A stretch of 64,000 nt of DNA from Psococerastis gibbosa (taxonomy: Eukaryota > Arthropoda > Insecta > Psocodea > Psocidae). Every line of letters begins with the position of its first letter. The stretch's first letter is position 1. A program made the translations under genes and the position numbers. Below the pieces are notes generated by a model that had not been told where the DNA came from, made no database searches, and saw only the letters and a program-made list of their open reading frames with translations. Location of the stretch: contig OZ020490.1 of NCBI GenBank assembly GCA_963971405.1, positions 1,550,001 to 1,614,000 of the forward strand, written 5' to 3'. This document shows positions 1-10,448 of the stretch, piece by piece.

Positions 1-24
1 CTGGAATTTCTTATGTCTTTAAAC

Positions 25-452
25 TTAAAGCTAGGACTATACGGGCGCTGAAAACGTAGCGATTCAAACGCCAACGTCAGACGAAAAAGATTGCCAACTA
101 TACGGACGCTGAAACGGTTTTGAAACGTCAACGCAATGCAATTCTCGACTATACGAGCGCTGTGTACGTCACGCTGGAGGTGAAACCGAGGGAATTGAAT
201 TACTCGACTCGAGCTGCAACGCGAATGGCCCGACGCAACGTCGAAATCGCCCGTATAGTTACGTCGCGTACCCAACGCCGGTTTAAGCGCCCGGTTGCGT
301 TAGTGACGCTGACGCTGAGGTTACGCGTCCTCATGCGACGTTTTCAGCGGTCGTATAGTCTGCAGCATGGAAGTTCCATAGCCGCGGTCAACGAGCATTG
401 ACGCGACGTTAGAATCGCAACGTTTTCAGCGCCCGTATAGTCCTAGCTTTAA
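25..452. mobile_element. TTAA-flanked MITE with long terminal inverted repeats
   Basis: The ends form inverted repeats: 27-65 matches the reverse complement of 412-450 at 38 of 39 positions, and both ends abut TTAA (25-28 and 449-452). A TTAA target duplication is typical of piggyBac-type insertion. Several internal near-copies of the terminal motif ACTATACGGGCGCTG occur in both orientations (for example 97-111, 149-163, and inverted near 251 and 351). The body is GC-richer than its surroundings. The open frame inside (120-401) has no recognisable domain and is probably fortuitous. No transposase is present, so the element is non-autonomous. Confidence 0.85.
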
Positions 453-469
453 TGTACGCGCCCGCGGAT

Positions 470-535
470 ATAGGCATTTGCCTCAGTTGCCTATTGGTAA
501 ATCCGCCACTGCTAATGTGTACATTGCAATGTTAT
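470..535. repeat. 3' fragment of the hAT-like MITE family seen at 6854-7129
   Basis: The sequence around GCGGATATAGGCATTTG, followed by GGTAAATCCGCCACTG, closely matches the right end of the complete element at 6854-7129. Only this end is present. Confidence 0.65.
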
Positions 536-711
536 ATAGTAGCATATATATAGCACTGACGTTAAATTCAATTTGGTTGAAAAGCTTACATCCCCGTTAT
601 AACCGAAATTAGAAGACATAATATGAACCAAAGGACCCCACATTAAGAAACGCTTGTCAATGACACGCCATTTTGAACGTTTCTATACGCTAATATTCAA
701 AAATTTCATTG

Positions 712-812
712 GATATTACATAGCAGTTTTATTTTTCCTCCCAAAATCCGTTTAAACGCATGATGAACCCCCATGAACCCCCCCCCCCCCCCCCGTGGCT
801 ACGGCCTACCCA
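712..812 (+). mobile_element. Truncated G/C-tract MITE, same family as 45505-45680
   Basis: It shares the body motif TTGGATATTACATAGCAG and the doubled GAACCCCC block with the complete element at 45505-45680, then a C tract at 780-794 and the end GGCTACGGCC. The left part is missing. Confidence 0.6.
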
Positions 813-954
813 ATATATATTTATTAGAGACAAATGAACCTTGACCGCGAAGGGTTGTAATCATGTTTGCTTAATTGACGCAGTCAAGGGTATGAAGTTC
901 ATTTCTCCTATTACAAGTAAATACTATTACACATTTTAGTCTCTTTAAAGAAAT

Positions 955-1125
955 AAAGAAATATTGACTTTTTCATCTGCTACTAAGCCAATCTATCGGA
1001 GTTTGGACCAAAATTCAGCTAGGAGAGCCCGCGGCATGCCCTCCGAAGCATGGCCAGAAAATGTAGCGAGTGTGGGACTCGAACCAACAACCTTGCGGGT
1101 GAAAATCGGATTCTGTATCACTACT
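955..1125 (-). mobile_element. tRNA-related SINE, copy 1
   Basis: Read on the minus strand this carries a Pol III B-box-like GGTTCGAGTCCC, then a body with GGCCATGCTTCGGAGGGCAT and an AT-rich tail. It matches copies at 9605-9835, 31889-32075, 41400-41545 and 60880-60995. Confidence 0.75.
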
Positions 1126-2281
1126 CAACATGGCCGTTAAGGCCTTTAATGACTTTTAAAACTTACTGTCACTCATGGTAAAATAAAATAAAAACATTAA
1201 ATAGGTACAGTTGTACGTTAGATATTTTTCGATCGAAACTGTTAGTTCGCTTGGCAGACATTAAAGATTACTCTACAATATAATATTTGAGTTTAAGAGA
1301 AATCCTTCTAGCCGTTTTTATCATAACTTATTGTGTGTCCTGTTCCTCCTGTTTGTGTCAGAATATACTCAGAAATTGCCGACTTTTCTGGCTCTAGAAG
1401 ACGACAGTGTTATGATTGTGTCCTTCTATTATGGTTTCAAGCTCGTTATGTAGTAAGTACCCACTGTATGTAAACCTCACCATCCTCCAAACACCTGCTG
1501 TCGTCAGTGTGTCCCCATACTATCTTGGGCTGATCTGAAAATACTATTTATGTAAATGGGTTTGTTATGCATGTATACCTAGGTACAAAACAACTTGTGT
1601 GAATTGTAAAAATTCGTTGCAGCAGTTATCGGAGAACCAATAATTATTCATTTCTTTTCAATTTTTTGGATGTAACCAAAGACCGATTTGACGACTGATA
1701 CTTTTCATTTAAGCATTTAAGTGACGCCTATCATGTTATTATTATTATTATTAAATCGACTGATGAGTATAGCCTATATGTGAGCCGATTCAATAAAAAA
1801 ATTATAAAAAGATAAGCGTCACTGAAATCATAAGAATAATAGATTAAGGTAAATATTATGCGAACCCAAACTAGAAAATGTGGGCCTGATGCTGGACTTA
1901 ATTGAAATCCATTAGTTTTCCCAAAAATCGACGCAGAGAGCGAAATACAGAAAGACCAACAGTAATGTCATGAAAAAATATTTCATCAAACTCAATAGGC
2001 CCATTGAAATTTGGAAATAGAAAATTTCGAACATCACCAAGCTTTCCTTATACGCAGTACCTACTCGCGTACAAATCAAGTTGAAAGGCATAATGGAATA
2101 ACCGTTAATATCTGTAATAAATATATAATGTAGTAATATTATTTATAATAATGTAATAATAATAATAATAATAATTACACCTTGCCTTTCAGCTGCACTC
2201 ACTATAGTTGTAGGCAAATGGTGCTGTTTTAGATCAAATTTACAAGTAGTTTGAAATTTCTGTATTATTAAATTAAATAAT
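1126..2281. other. AT-rich intergenic DNA without a supported gene
   Basis: I see no coding frame or strong element here. There are short microsatellites, such as a TTA run near 1736-1755 and an AAT run near 2157-2173. Confidence 0.5.
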
Positions 2282-3074
2282 AAAATCCATTGAAAATGTG
2301 TTCGATTCATTGGGCTAACAACAAGTCCCTAGCTAAAAATATCCATTTCTCATAAACATGTCGAGAAACTTTTGAAGGCACACAATTGGCATAGTTACTC
2401 AATTCTACCGAATTCTCAAGGAGGAGCATGTGCCCTACTTTCGTCGGGCTAAAACGTATGTCCAGATTTGGCATTTTTCTTTTTAAAGAATACCACAGCA
2501 GTCCCCTTTAGACAATCAGATATATACAAATGCATTTTTTCTGCATGGTTTAAAATCCATTGAAAGTGTGTTCGATCCATTGGGCTAACAACAAGTAAGT
2601 CCCTAGCTAAAAATATCCATTTCTTATAGGCATGTTGAGAAACAATTGAAGGCACACAATTAGCATAGTTACTCACTTCTACCGAATTCTCAAGGAGGAT
2701 CATGTGCCCTACTTTCGTCGGGCTAAAACGTATGTCCAGATTTGGCATTTTTCTTTTTAAAGAATACCACAGCAGTCCCCTTCAGACAATCAGATATATA
2801 CAAATGCATTTTTTCTGCATGTTTTAAAATCCATTGAAAGTATGTTCGATTCATTGGGCTAACAACAAGTAAGTCCCTTGCAAAAAATATCCATTTCTTA
2901 TAGACATGTTGAGAAACAATTGAAGGCACACAATTTGCATAGTTACTCACTTCTACCGAATTCTCAAGGAAGAACATGTGCCCTACTTTCGTCGGGCTAA
3001 AACGTGTGTCCAGATTTGGCATTTTTCTTTTTAAAGAATTCAGATATATAAATATGGATTTTCCTGCATGGTTT
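2282..3074 (-). repeat. Tandem triplication of the LDAH-like terminal coding segment
   Basis: The anchor AAAATCCATTG starts at 2282, 2552, 2826 and 3075, giving three full units of about 270, 274 and 249 bp. On the minus strand each unit encodes decayed versions of the C-terminal part of the LDAH-like frame at 4404-5336 (FQWILNHA, KRKMPNLD, RFSPTKVGHM), broken by stops and frameshifts. The units resemble each other more than they resemble the 4404-5336 copy, which suggests later local duplication by unequal exchange. Confidence 0.8.
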
Positions 3075-3625
3075 AAAATCCATTGGAAGTGTGTTTGATT
3101 CATTAGGCTTACAAGTAACTAAATGGCCAAAAACATCCATTTCTCGTAGATATGTAATATAATAATTAGATGGAAGAAACAATTTGCATTGCTGGGTGTT
3201 AAAAATAAATTCCAGAAGCGTTTTCTACGTATTAATAGTAAACTACCCTGATGCATGTTCAGGAAAATTGTTGATGTGGACCTGATAGGGTAATACAACA
3301 GAAATGCTATAGACCTTAAAAATCACCGTATCTGGTTTCATTATGACTGGCATTACAAAATAGGCATCGCGGATTACAGAAGAGAATTTGGGACTTTGCA
3401 ATAAATGCAATGTTATATAGCAACTCGTTGAATGGTCTATACAAATTACATTCAGTCCTTTGAAGTATCTGCGAAACAGTTCCTTTTTCATTGCAACTTG
3501 CTTTTCTGGAGTCATCTTTTCTTCAATATCTCGGTTTCTTATTTCATTGGAGGTAAAGCCAAAAAGTGCAACAGTTGGACAGTTACTGTCCACACAGGGA
3601 AGCCAGTTTTGATACGAGTATTGTG
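3000..3625 (-). pseudogene. Truncated, frameshifted LDAH-like hydrolase copy
   Basis: This is a second copy of the lipid-droplet-associated-hydrolase-like sequence at 4404-5336. On the minus strand it encodes the middle of the protein, including EIRNRDIEEKM, MKKELFRRY and DHSTSCYITLHLL. Homology begins near 3625, so the N-terminal third with the conserved NPGFPEFYEEF block is missing. Around 3324 the copy carries one extra base relative to 4840-4850, and the two copies then diverge in frame (VIFKVYSISVV against LFLRFIAFLLY). The terminal part near 3060-3180 is also out of frame, and downstream it runs into the triplicated segment. The lesions show it is not a working gene. It probably arose by tandem duplication of the neighbouring locus. 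Confidence 0.8.
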
Positions 3626-3949
3626 AATTTTTACTTTTACTTTTAATTTTTTTCCAAATTATATTGTATTTTACTTCAAAATAAACTATAGGAATACTCT
3701 CAGCTAACGTGTACAACTTTAATGCTTACTTTCAGGGGAAAATCGAATATTATACTTAGTTAGGGCCTACGCTGGGAAAGAAATTTGTGAAACGCAATAC
3801 GGATTAAATAGTATTTATTTACATGTACGATTGTGTATATAAATAAGTATTATAGGCCTAAGTAAATGATAAATACAATATTTAGGTAAATAATAAATAA
3901 TATAATATAATTATATTCAGCATTACATCAGACCAACAGCAAATTTCAA

Positions 3950-4400
3950 TGGTGGTACGGGATCCCAAAGACATAAACAGTGTTGGGGCCCCCTATTAAT
4001 TTGTGACAGTTAAGAATGTATGAATAATACTTGTAGCATAAATACGAATGGATGTATAAATTAAAAAAAAAATAGAGAGGAAAACACATAACAAAAACAC
4101 AGAACACAATACAAAAAATAAACATTAGGATGAACACATTGCAGAACGATAAAAGCAGGTACAGGAATTCAAACGTAAATGTAGTAAAAGTACTAATCCC
4201 TCAGATAACACACTCAAATTGGTTTCAATATTCGAACAACTACATATAAGTCCAAGAAACATTCGAAAGATACCGAAATTCAGATTCAAATCTTATCCTT
4301 CAACAGATGTACATTCCAAATGTTTGTTCGATCAAATAAGTATAGGGTCGAATAAATAATTTAATATTCGAGTGTCTAACCAGAGGCTAATACTTTTTTT
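3950..4400. other. AT-rich spacer between the LDAH-like copies
   Basis: I see no gene here. The sequence is A/T-rich and low in complexity. Confidence 0.5.
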
Positions 4401-4403
4401 TCA

Positions 4404-5336
4404 TTAGTTATTGTTGGTTGTTTCCCTTAACCATTCAACTAAAAAGTTGCTAACTTCTACCGAATCCTCCAGGAAAAACATATGGCCTACTTTCGTTGGG
4501 CTAAAGCGTACGTCAAGATTTGGCATTTTTCTTTTTAAGGAATAACACCAGGAACCCGATAAGCAGTCTCCTTCGGATATAAACATATGAATTTTAGCTG
4601 CATGGTTTAAAATCCATTGGAAGTGTCTACTATTCATTGGCCTCACAACCAGTAGCTCCCTGGCTAAAAATATCCATTTCTCGTACACATGTCGAGAAAC
4701 AATTGAAGACACACAATTTGCGTAACTGGGAGTTAAAAATAAATTCCAGAAGCTTTTTCTAAGTAATTATGGTAAACGACCCTGCATGTTCACGAAAATT
4801 GCTGATGTGGACGCAATAGGGTAATACAACAGGAATGCTATAAACCTTAAAAACAGCGTATCTGGTTTCATTATGACTGGCATTAGAAAGTAGGCATCGC
4901 GGATTATAGCAGAGAATTCGGCACTTTGGAGTAAATGCAAAGTTATATAGCAACTGGTTGAATGGTCAACACAAACGACATTTACTCCATTTAAGTATCT
5001 GCGAAATAGTTCCTTTTTCATTGCAATTTGGTTTTCTAGAGTCATCTTTTCTTCAATATCTCGGTTTTTAATTTCATCGGCGGTAAAGCCAACCAGTCCA
5101 ACTGTCCACACAGGGAAGCCGGTCTTGATATGAGTGGTGCGGGCAAACTCTTCGTAAAACTCGGGGAATCCTGGGTTGCCGGTACCAATAACAAGTAACG
5201 TGGCCGGCCTTGTTTCCTGAATGCGACTAGGAGAATGTCCACCCAAAGAAATTATTTTAAGCGCTGAACCATTGTATTTGACTGTCTCCTCTTCTTTCAC
5301 AGTGCATTGATTGCTGTTTCCCTCGTATGTCATCAT
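4404..5336 (-). pseudogene. Lipid-droplet-associated hydrolase (LDAH) family, one in-frame stop
   Basis: LDAH proteins are alpha/beta-hydrolase-fold enzymes on lipid droplets, implicated in sterol-ester and neutral-lipid turnover. From the ATG at 5336 the frame runs 311 codons to TAA at 4404-4406, close to family length, with one internal TAA at 4764-4766 (codon 191). A splice acceptor ending TTAACAG at 5347 precedes the ATG, so an upstream 5'UTR exon is likely. Family blocks in order: GTGNPGFPEFYEEFA, FPVWTVGLVGF, the nucleophile region VCVDHSTSCY, a hydrophobic stretch, SEGD as the likely acid region, and PTKVGHMFF with the likely catalytic His. The usual GHSIG elbow is DHSTS: Ser is kept but both glycines are replaced, in both copies. 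The stop removes the acid and His. The gene is either a young pseudogene or the stop is a polymorphism or sequence error. The family call is firm; activity is doubtful. Confidence 0.8.
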
Positions 5337-5597
5337 ATTTGACAACCTGTTAATTACAAGAGAGTCATTAGGTATAATCAATTAAAAGTAGAATAGAACC
5401 TATTGATAAACATACCATATTATTGAGAAATTAACCTTATTAGTAATAATTTATTATTGAAGTGTACCTTGCGTTTGAAAGCTGGATTAATATATATTCT
5501 TGTGACGCAAGAGCTGAGTAATTTGAAATAGTAGAAAGTACTATTGCACTGGACTACATATATAACCCCGCGGTCTAGAGCAGTCAAACTTTAAATT

Positions 5598-5748
5598 CAA
5601 GGGTGCGCCCAGGTTTTGATTTCGGGGGGGGGGGGTGCAATTTTTTTTTTTATTAATTTAATAATGAATTAATGGCTAAATTTTTCAAAATTCATTTCGT
5701 GGGGGGGGGGGGTGAACCCCATGAACCACCCCCTCGGGCACGGCCATG
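5598..5748. mobile_element. hAT-like MITE with two G tracts
   Basis: The ends CAAGGGTGCGCCCAGG and CTCGGGCACGGCCATG are imperfect inverted repeats. Flanks 5590-5597 (TTTAAATT) and 5749-5756 (TTTATATT) match at 7 of 8 bases, as expected for an old 8-bp target duplication. Two G runs lie inside. Same family as 40706-40876. Confidence 0.7.
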
Positions 5749-6392
5749 TTTATATTATATATCTTGTTTCTTATCATGTTTCGTGAATTCTGTAACTGAA
5801 GTTTTGGGAGTTTACCCTCAAAAAAACTCCATAAAAGACTAAAAAAAATCTTCTTCTCCAAAATGGCTGCGATTTCCTTTAAATTCATATTGAAATCTTT
5901 GTCAATATAAACAAAACGCAATAAGTCACTAGTGCACTGATAGTTTGGTTGTGGTGGCGAAAAAAATCACTACCTATTGAGAAGGTGAACAATGTTCGAC
6001 TTCCGGAAAATTTCGTCACAACTTTTCATTTCATGGCCCCCATAAACCAACCCCAGTTCCAAATTCATATATATAAATGCATATTTAATGTTACTTAAAT
6101 ATGTACCTATATCGATTTTAGGAAACACTCTAACTTCCGTTGATTGTATCTAATCTTGATGAAACTTGGCATACAAATGTCTTGATCAAGTTCGTTAACC
6201 AGCATGATACGCCATTCTGCTCCAAGAAGGCGGCCAATTCAAACTTTATATAATTCATATCCCAGTTATTATTGGTCGCAGAGGAATGAATTAAAATTTG
6301 ACCGAAAGCCCGAATCATTATCTTCGATAATGGTTATCTCCACTTTTTACGACAAATCAACGATTTCAAGATAGCGTCCAGCCAAAGTGTTT

Positions 6393-6703
6393 TTGTTGTT
6401 TTTTTTCAACGCCTGCTTTCAGCATTTCTGCTTTAAGCAAATCTGTAAGCCTAGCGGGGGAGTGAGTCTGTTTGTTTACTTGAGACTCCTTCACCTCGGT
6501 GAGAAGGGGAGTTGACTACTGGCAGGTGTGGGCCTCCTGATTATAGTGGATTCCAACCACTTGGGGAACATGGTAAAGGCACACGATTAATTCGGAGGAG
6601 CCAGGACTCGACACGCACGTGGACTGACTGGTATAGTCACAGCGCGTTATCATGTCCCACCATGTTCCCCTGCCAACGCTGTGCACACTACCAAGTTTCA
6701 ATA
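6393..6703 (-). mobile_element. 5S-headed SINE-like family, head-truncated copy
   Basis: In this family the tail reads (AAC)n and the head resembles the start of 5S rRNA. This copy has the tail and body on the minus strand (blocks such as GATAACGCGCTG and CCATGTTCCCCAAGTGG) but lacks the head. Other copies are at 12222-12468, 39450-39820, 50856-51099, 55337-55659 and 59469-59846. Confidence 0.7.
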
Positions 6704-6853
6704 GAGGTGGCCTTAGGGGTGGCGAACAGGGCGATCGCCCGGGGCGAACCCAAGTAAATTTTTAAAAAATATACATTTTTGTAACTATGAGTCACATTGT
6801 TTTATTCAAGCCCTTTGATTTTGATCAATAATTTAATATAATTTATTAGGGTT

Positions 6854-7129
6854 CAGGGGCGGATTTGGCTTTTGTGCGGATATAGGCAATGCCGTTGTCG
6901 CGGACATTAATAATTATTGTATGTATAGTGTGGGGGGGGGGGGTGTTCACTAATAAAACCATGATGATTTTTTTTACAATTAAAATAATGTACCATCTTA
7001 TCCTTAACTAAAATGTTAAACATAATTATTTAAATTTGTTTTACCTAATATGCACAAAATAATCTTTTCAAGTAAGCGCGCGCGGATATAGGCATTTGTC
7101 TCAGTCGCCTACTGGTAAATCCGTCACTG
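6854..7129. mobile_element. hAT-like MITE (276 bp)
   Basis: Terminal sequences CAGGGGCGGATTTGGC and GGTAAATCCGTCACTG are inverted repeats. Flanks TTAGGGTT (6846-6853) and TTAAGGTT (7130-7137) match at 7 of 8. A G tract lies near 6932. No coding capacity. Confidence 0.75.
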
Positions 7130-7183
7130 TTAAGGTTATTTGATTCTAAAAAGCATAAAACTAACTAAATGTTTAAAAATAAA

Positions 7184-8070
7184 AAGAACCGGTCTGAGTT
7201 TACACGAACATGCTTTCCAATTTATAAAAATTAGTAGATAGAGAAAATGAGTAAAGTCACGGTAAATAATTTTCCTATGGTTAAATTTACGATATCTCAG
7301 GGGGGGGTTGTCCACCTGACGTCACTCGTCACTGGTGGTGAGGTAAATTCTAGATAGGTCAGTCCAACACATTACCACACAGCAATACTGGCAGTGCACG
7401 CAATGCATTTGAGCGTGAATTTAACTTTAATAAAAAAATAATAAAAAATTAAAATCATTTTAAAAAAAAACATTTTTTGTACAAAACCAAATACTTTTTT
7501 GGGAAAGCAACCTGTCCGGTTTCGTTACTCAATTTAACACCTAAAATACGCCTGAAGTTAGAAATCATAGATAGAAAGGTTTCGCAGAAAAATGTTTTTT
7601 AGTCATTTTTCACTAAAATTTTGTCATTTTTATTTTTTTACCCCCAGAAGCAAACTATCTAGGGGCAAGCCACACCCTGCATTTCATTAACATTAATAAT
7701 GACTACAATATATGTGAATTTAAAAGAAATCGTTGGAGCCGTTTTTGAGAAATAATTTTTTTAGACGTTTTTTGGAGTTTTTTGAGAATAAAAACCCCCC
7801 AAATTGAGTTAGCCCAAAATAAAAAATTGTCCCGAGGTATGATTTTTGTGAACCTACATGCCGAATTTCATCAAAATTGACCGAGTAGTTAGCCCGGAAA
7901 TTGACGAACAGACAGACAGACAGACAGGCAGACAAACAGACAGACATTTCGTAAAAACCAATTTTTTGGGTTCCTGGGACCTTGAAACATGTAAATCCGT
8001 TGAAATCTCGAAATCGAAAATTTCGACCGTCACAAAGCTTTCCTTATACTACGTATAAATTGGAAAGCAA
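7184..8070 (-). mobile_element. 0.9-kb non-coding element with internal GTCT microsatellite, copy 1
   Basis: This copy runs from GAACCGGTC...CTTTCCAATTTAT to ACGTATAAATTGGAAAGCA, so the two ends are short inverted repeats. Inside are a conserved CCCCCAGAAGCAAACTAT block and a (CAGA)n run at 7910-7945. Related copies occur across the window, several in introns. The open frames inside are low-complexity and not conserved between copies. Confidence 0.75.
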
Positions 8071-8809
8071 AAACAGAACATACTACAAAATAATTATTTG
8101 GATTCCTTATTGAAAGGGGGGGTTTTAAAGAACGGAACAACCTGAAATAACGCTGGTTTATCAACTTTCTGACGTCATCTCTATCGTTGTCACGTCATGT
8201 GAGAGGTCTTTCAGTCTTTCTCAGATTGAAATTAATTAAAAAAATCAAAATTTGCTCTCAAAGCCTTTAAAACCCAACTATTTCAAGCCAACTTTTCTAA
8301 CTTTTACTGCTCTCGAAATGCGTAAAACCCCATTATTTCAGACCTTTTTCTAAAAACAATTTCATCCCCGGGCCTCACTTGTTTGCAATTGTATTTGAAT
8401 GGCAGTTATATTCTTTGCCTCTAAAATCTAAATGTTACTGCTATCAAAATTCGTAACATCCCGCATTTGTTCAAAGCATCTCACCCCTCCTCATGCGCAA
8501 AGGACACCATTAATTTAAAAGCTGCGTGCGTCCGTGTGAACGGTTTTCCCATTTTTCTACACTTGTTTGAAAATGGGGAGGAGGCCAAATTATACACCCC
8601 CCCTCACTTCGAAGACATATCGTTATGCCACTGCTCCCCGTGTTTCATTTCGTTGGTCAAGTCTAGACAAAGGGCCTCGCAATGGCTAAGCAAGTTTGCC
8701 GCAGTTTGAAACATGTTCTGCTCTCATGGCAAAGCAGTTGGCAATTTTCCATTACATCTTATAAACTGATTAAATCTATCTTTATAAAAATCAAACCACT
8801 TTCCCGCGT
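8071..8809. other. Unassigned repeat-like sequence between two element copies
   Basis: No supported gene. Scattered short frames occur. A segment near 8690-8720 resembles the body of the 5S-headed SINE-like family. Confidence 0.4.
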
Positions 8810-9524
8810 GAGTATGTATGTCTGTCTGTCTGTATGTCTGTCTGTCTGTCTGTTCATCTATTTCCGGGCAAACTACGAGGTCGATTTTGATGAAATTCGG
8901 CATGTAGGTTCACAAAAATTCTACCTCGAGATCATTTTTTTTATTTTGGGCTAACTCAATTTGAGGGGCTTTCATTCTCAAAAAACTCCAAGAAACGTCT
9001 AAAAACATTATTTCTAAAAAACGGCTCTAACGATTTCTCTTAAATTCTAATAAATTGTAGTCGTTAATAATGTTAACAAAATGCGGGGGGTCTCTTTGAC
9101 AGTTTGCTTCTGGGGGTAAAAAAATAAAAATAACTAAATTTTAATGAAAAATGACTAGAAAATAATTTTTTTGCGAAACCTCTCTATCAATGATTTCGAC
9201 CTTCAGGTATGTTTTAGGTGTTAAATCGAGTAATGAAATCGTACATGTTGCTTTCCCAAAAAACTATTTGGTTTTGTGCAAATAAAAAAAATGTTTTTTG
9301 AAAAAATGAAAGCAAATTCACGCTCAAATGCTTTGCTTGGTCTGACCCATCTAGAATTTACGTCACTTTCAGTGACGTCAGGTGGTCAGGCCCCCCCCCC
9401 CCTCCCCATCCGTGATATCCGAAATTTAACCATAGGAAATATATTTATCATGAAATTAATCATTTTCTCTCTCTACTAATCGATAAATTGGAAAGCATGT
9501 TCGAGTAAACTCGGACCAGTTCTA
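8810..9524 (+). mobile_element. Non-coding GTCT-microsatellite element, copy 2
   Basis: Opposite orientation to copy 1. It begins at the (GTCT)n run (8816-8855), continues through GTTTGCTTCTGGGGGTAAA and ends at AAATTGGAAAGCATGTTCGA and ACTCGGACCAGTTCT. The first part of the element is replaced by other sequence. Confidence 0.75.
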
Positions 9525-9604
9525 TTTGTATGCATTTAATTATCAGCTTTCTCAATATCTATTGGGCCCGAGTTAAGGTATATGGCGGTTCGCACCCCAC
9601 ATCG

Positions 9605-9835
9605 TTGTCAGGACATTTAGAGTAGTGGCACAGACTCATACTTTCACCCGAAAGGTTGTTGGTTCGAGCCCCACACTGGCTACATTTTCTGGCCATGCTT
9701 CGGAGGGCATGTACAGCAGGCGGACCCGGGTCTTCCTAGTTGAGTGTAAGAGACGGCTTTATAGCCCCAACTCCGCTAGGTTGGCTTAGTAATAGAACAA
9801 AAAAAGTCAATATTTATTTATTATTTATTTATCGT
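9605..9835 (+). mobile_element. tRNA-related SINE, copy 2 (longest)
   Basis: B-box-like GGTTCGAGCCCC at 9661-9672, upstream GTAGTGGCAC as a possible A-box relic, body with GCTTCGGAGGGCATG, then AACTCCGCTAGGTTGGCTTA and a TATTTATTTA-type tail. This is the most complete of the five copies. Confidence 0.8.
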
Positions 9836-9954
9836 AGAAAAAACCAAGTCTTATTGTACCATGAAATGTCATCGAGAATATGTGTGCGAAATATGAGATC
9901 AGTCGGACCGCAGTAGATCATAGCTGGGTGAAAAATATCAGCTGCTGCCTACTA

Positions 9955-10355
9955 AAGAACCGGTCCGAGTTTACTCGAACATTCTTTCCAATTTATCAAA
10001 ATTATAGTAGATAGAGAAAATGAGTAATTTCATGGTAAATAATTTTTCTATGGTTAAATTTCCGATATCTCGGGGGGGGGGGGGTGTCCACCTGACGTCA
10101 CTCGTCACTGGTGGTGAGGGAAATTCTAGATATGTCAGACCAACACATTACCACACAGCAATACTGGCAGGGCACGCAACGCATTTGAGCGTGAAATTTC
10201 TATCATTTAAAAAACAAAAAACATTTTTTTGTACAAAACCAAATACTTTTTTGGGTTCCTGGGACCTTAAAACATATAAATCCGTTGAAATCTCGGAATC
10301 GAAAATTTCGACCGTCACAAAGCTTTCCTTATACTACGTATAAATTGGAAAGCAA
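9955..10355 (-). mobile_element. Non-coding GTCT-microsatellite element, internally deleted copy 3
   Basis: Both ends match copy 1 (GAACCGGTCCGAG at left, ACGTATAAATTGGAAAGCA at right), but the middle, including the microsatellite, is missing. The joint lies near TTTTTTGGGTTCCTGG at 10240-10260. Confidence 0.75.
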
Positions 10356-10448
10356 AATCAGCTGAATCAATCAAGATTTTCATGTCCAAACTTGGTAAAT
10401 AAAAGAAGGGTAATTTAGGTTTGCTACGAATTGAATTCAGGTCAATTA

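Noticed and set aside
120-401. Arg-rich 93-codon open frame
   Set aside because: It lies wholly inside a MITE made of repeated inverted motifs; the frame follows from GC-rich repeats.
4759-4953. Alternative frame (FKVYSIPVVLPY) as the true LDAH continuation
   Set aside because: The other frame continues in phase to the conserved C-terminal blocks with only one stop; this one is matched only by the frameshifted copy.
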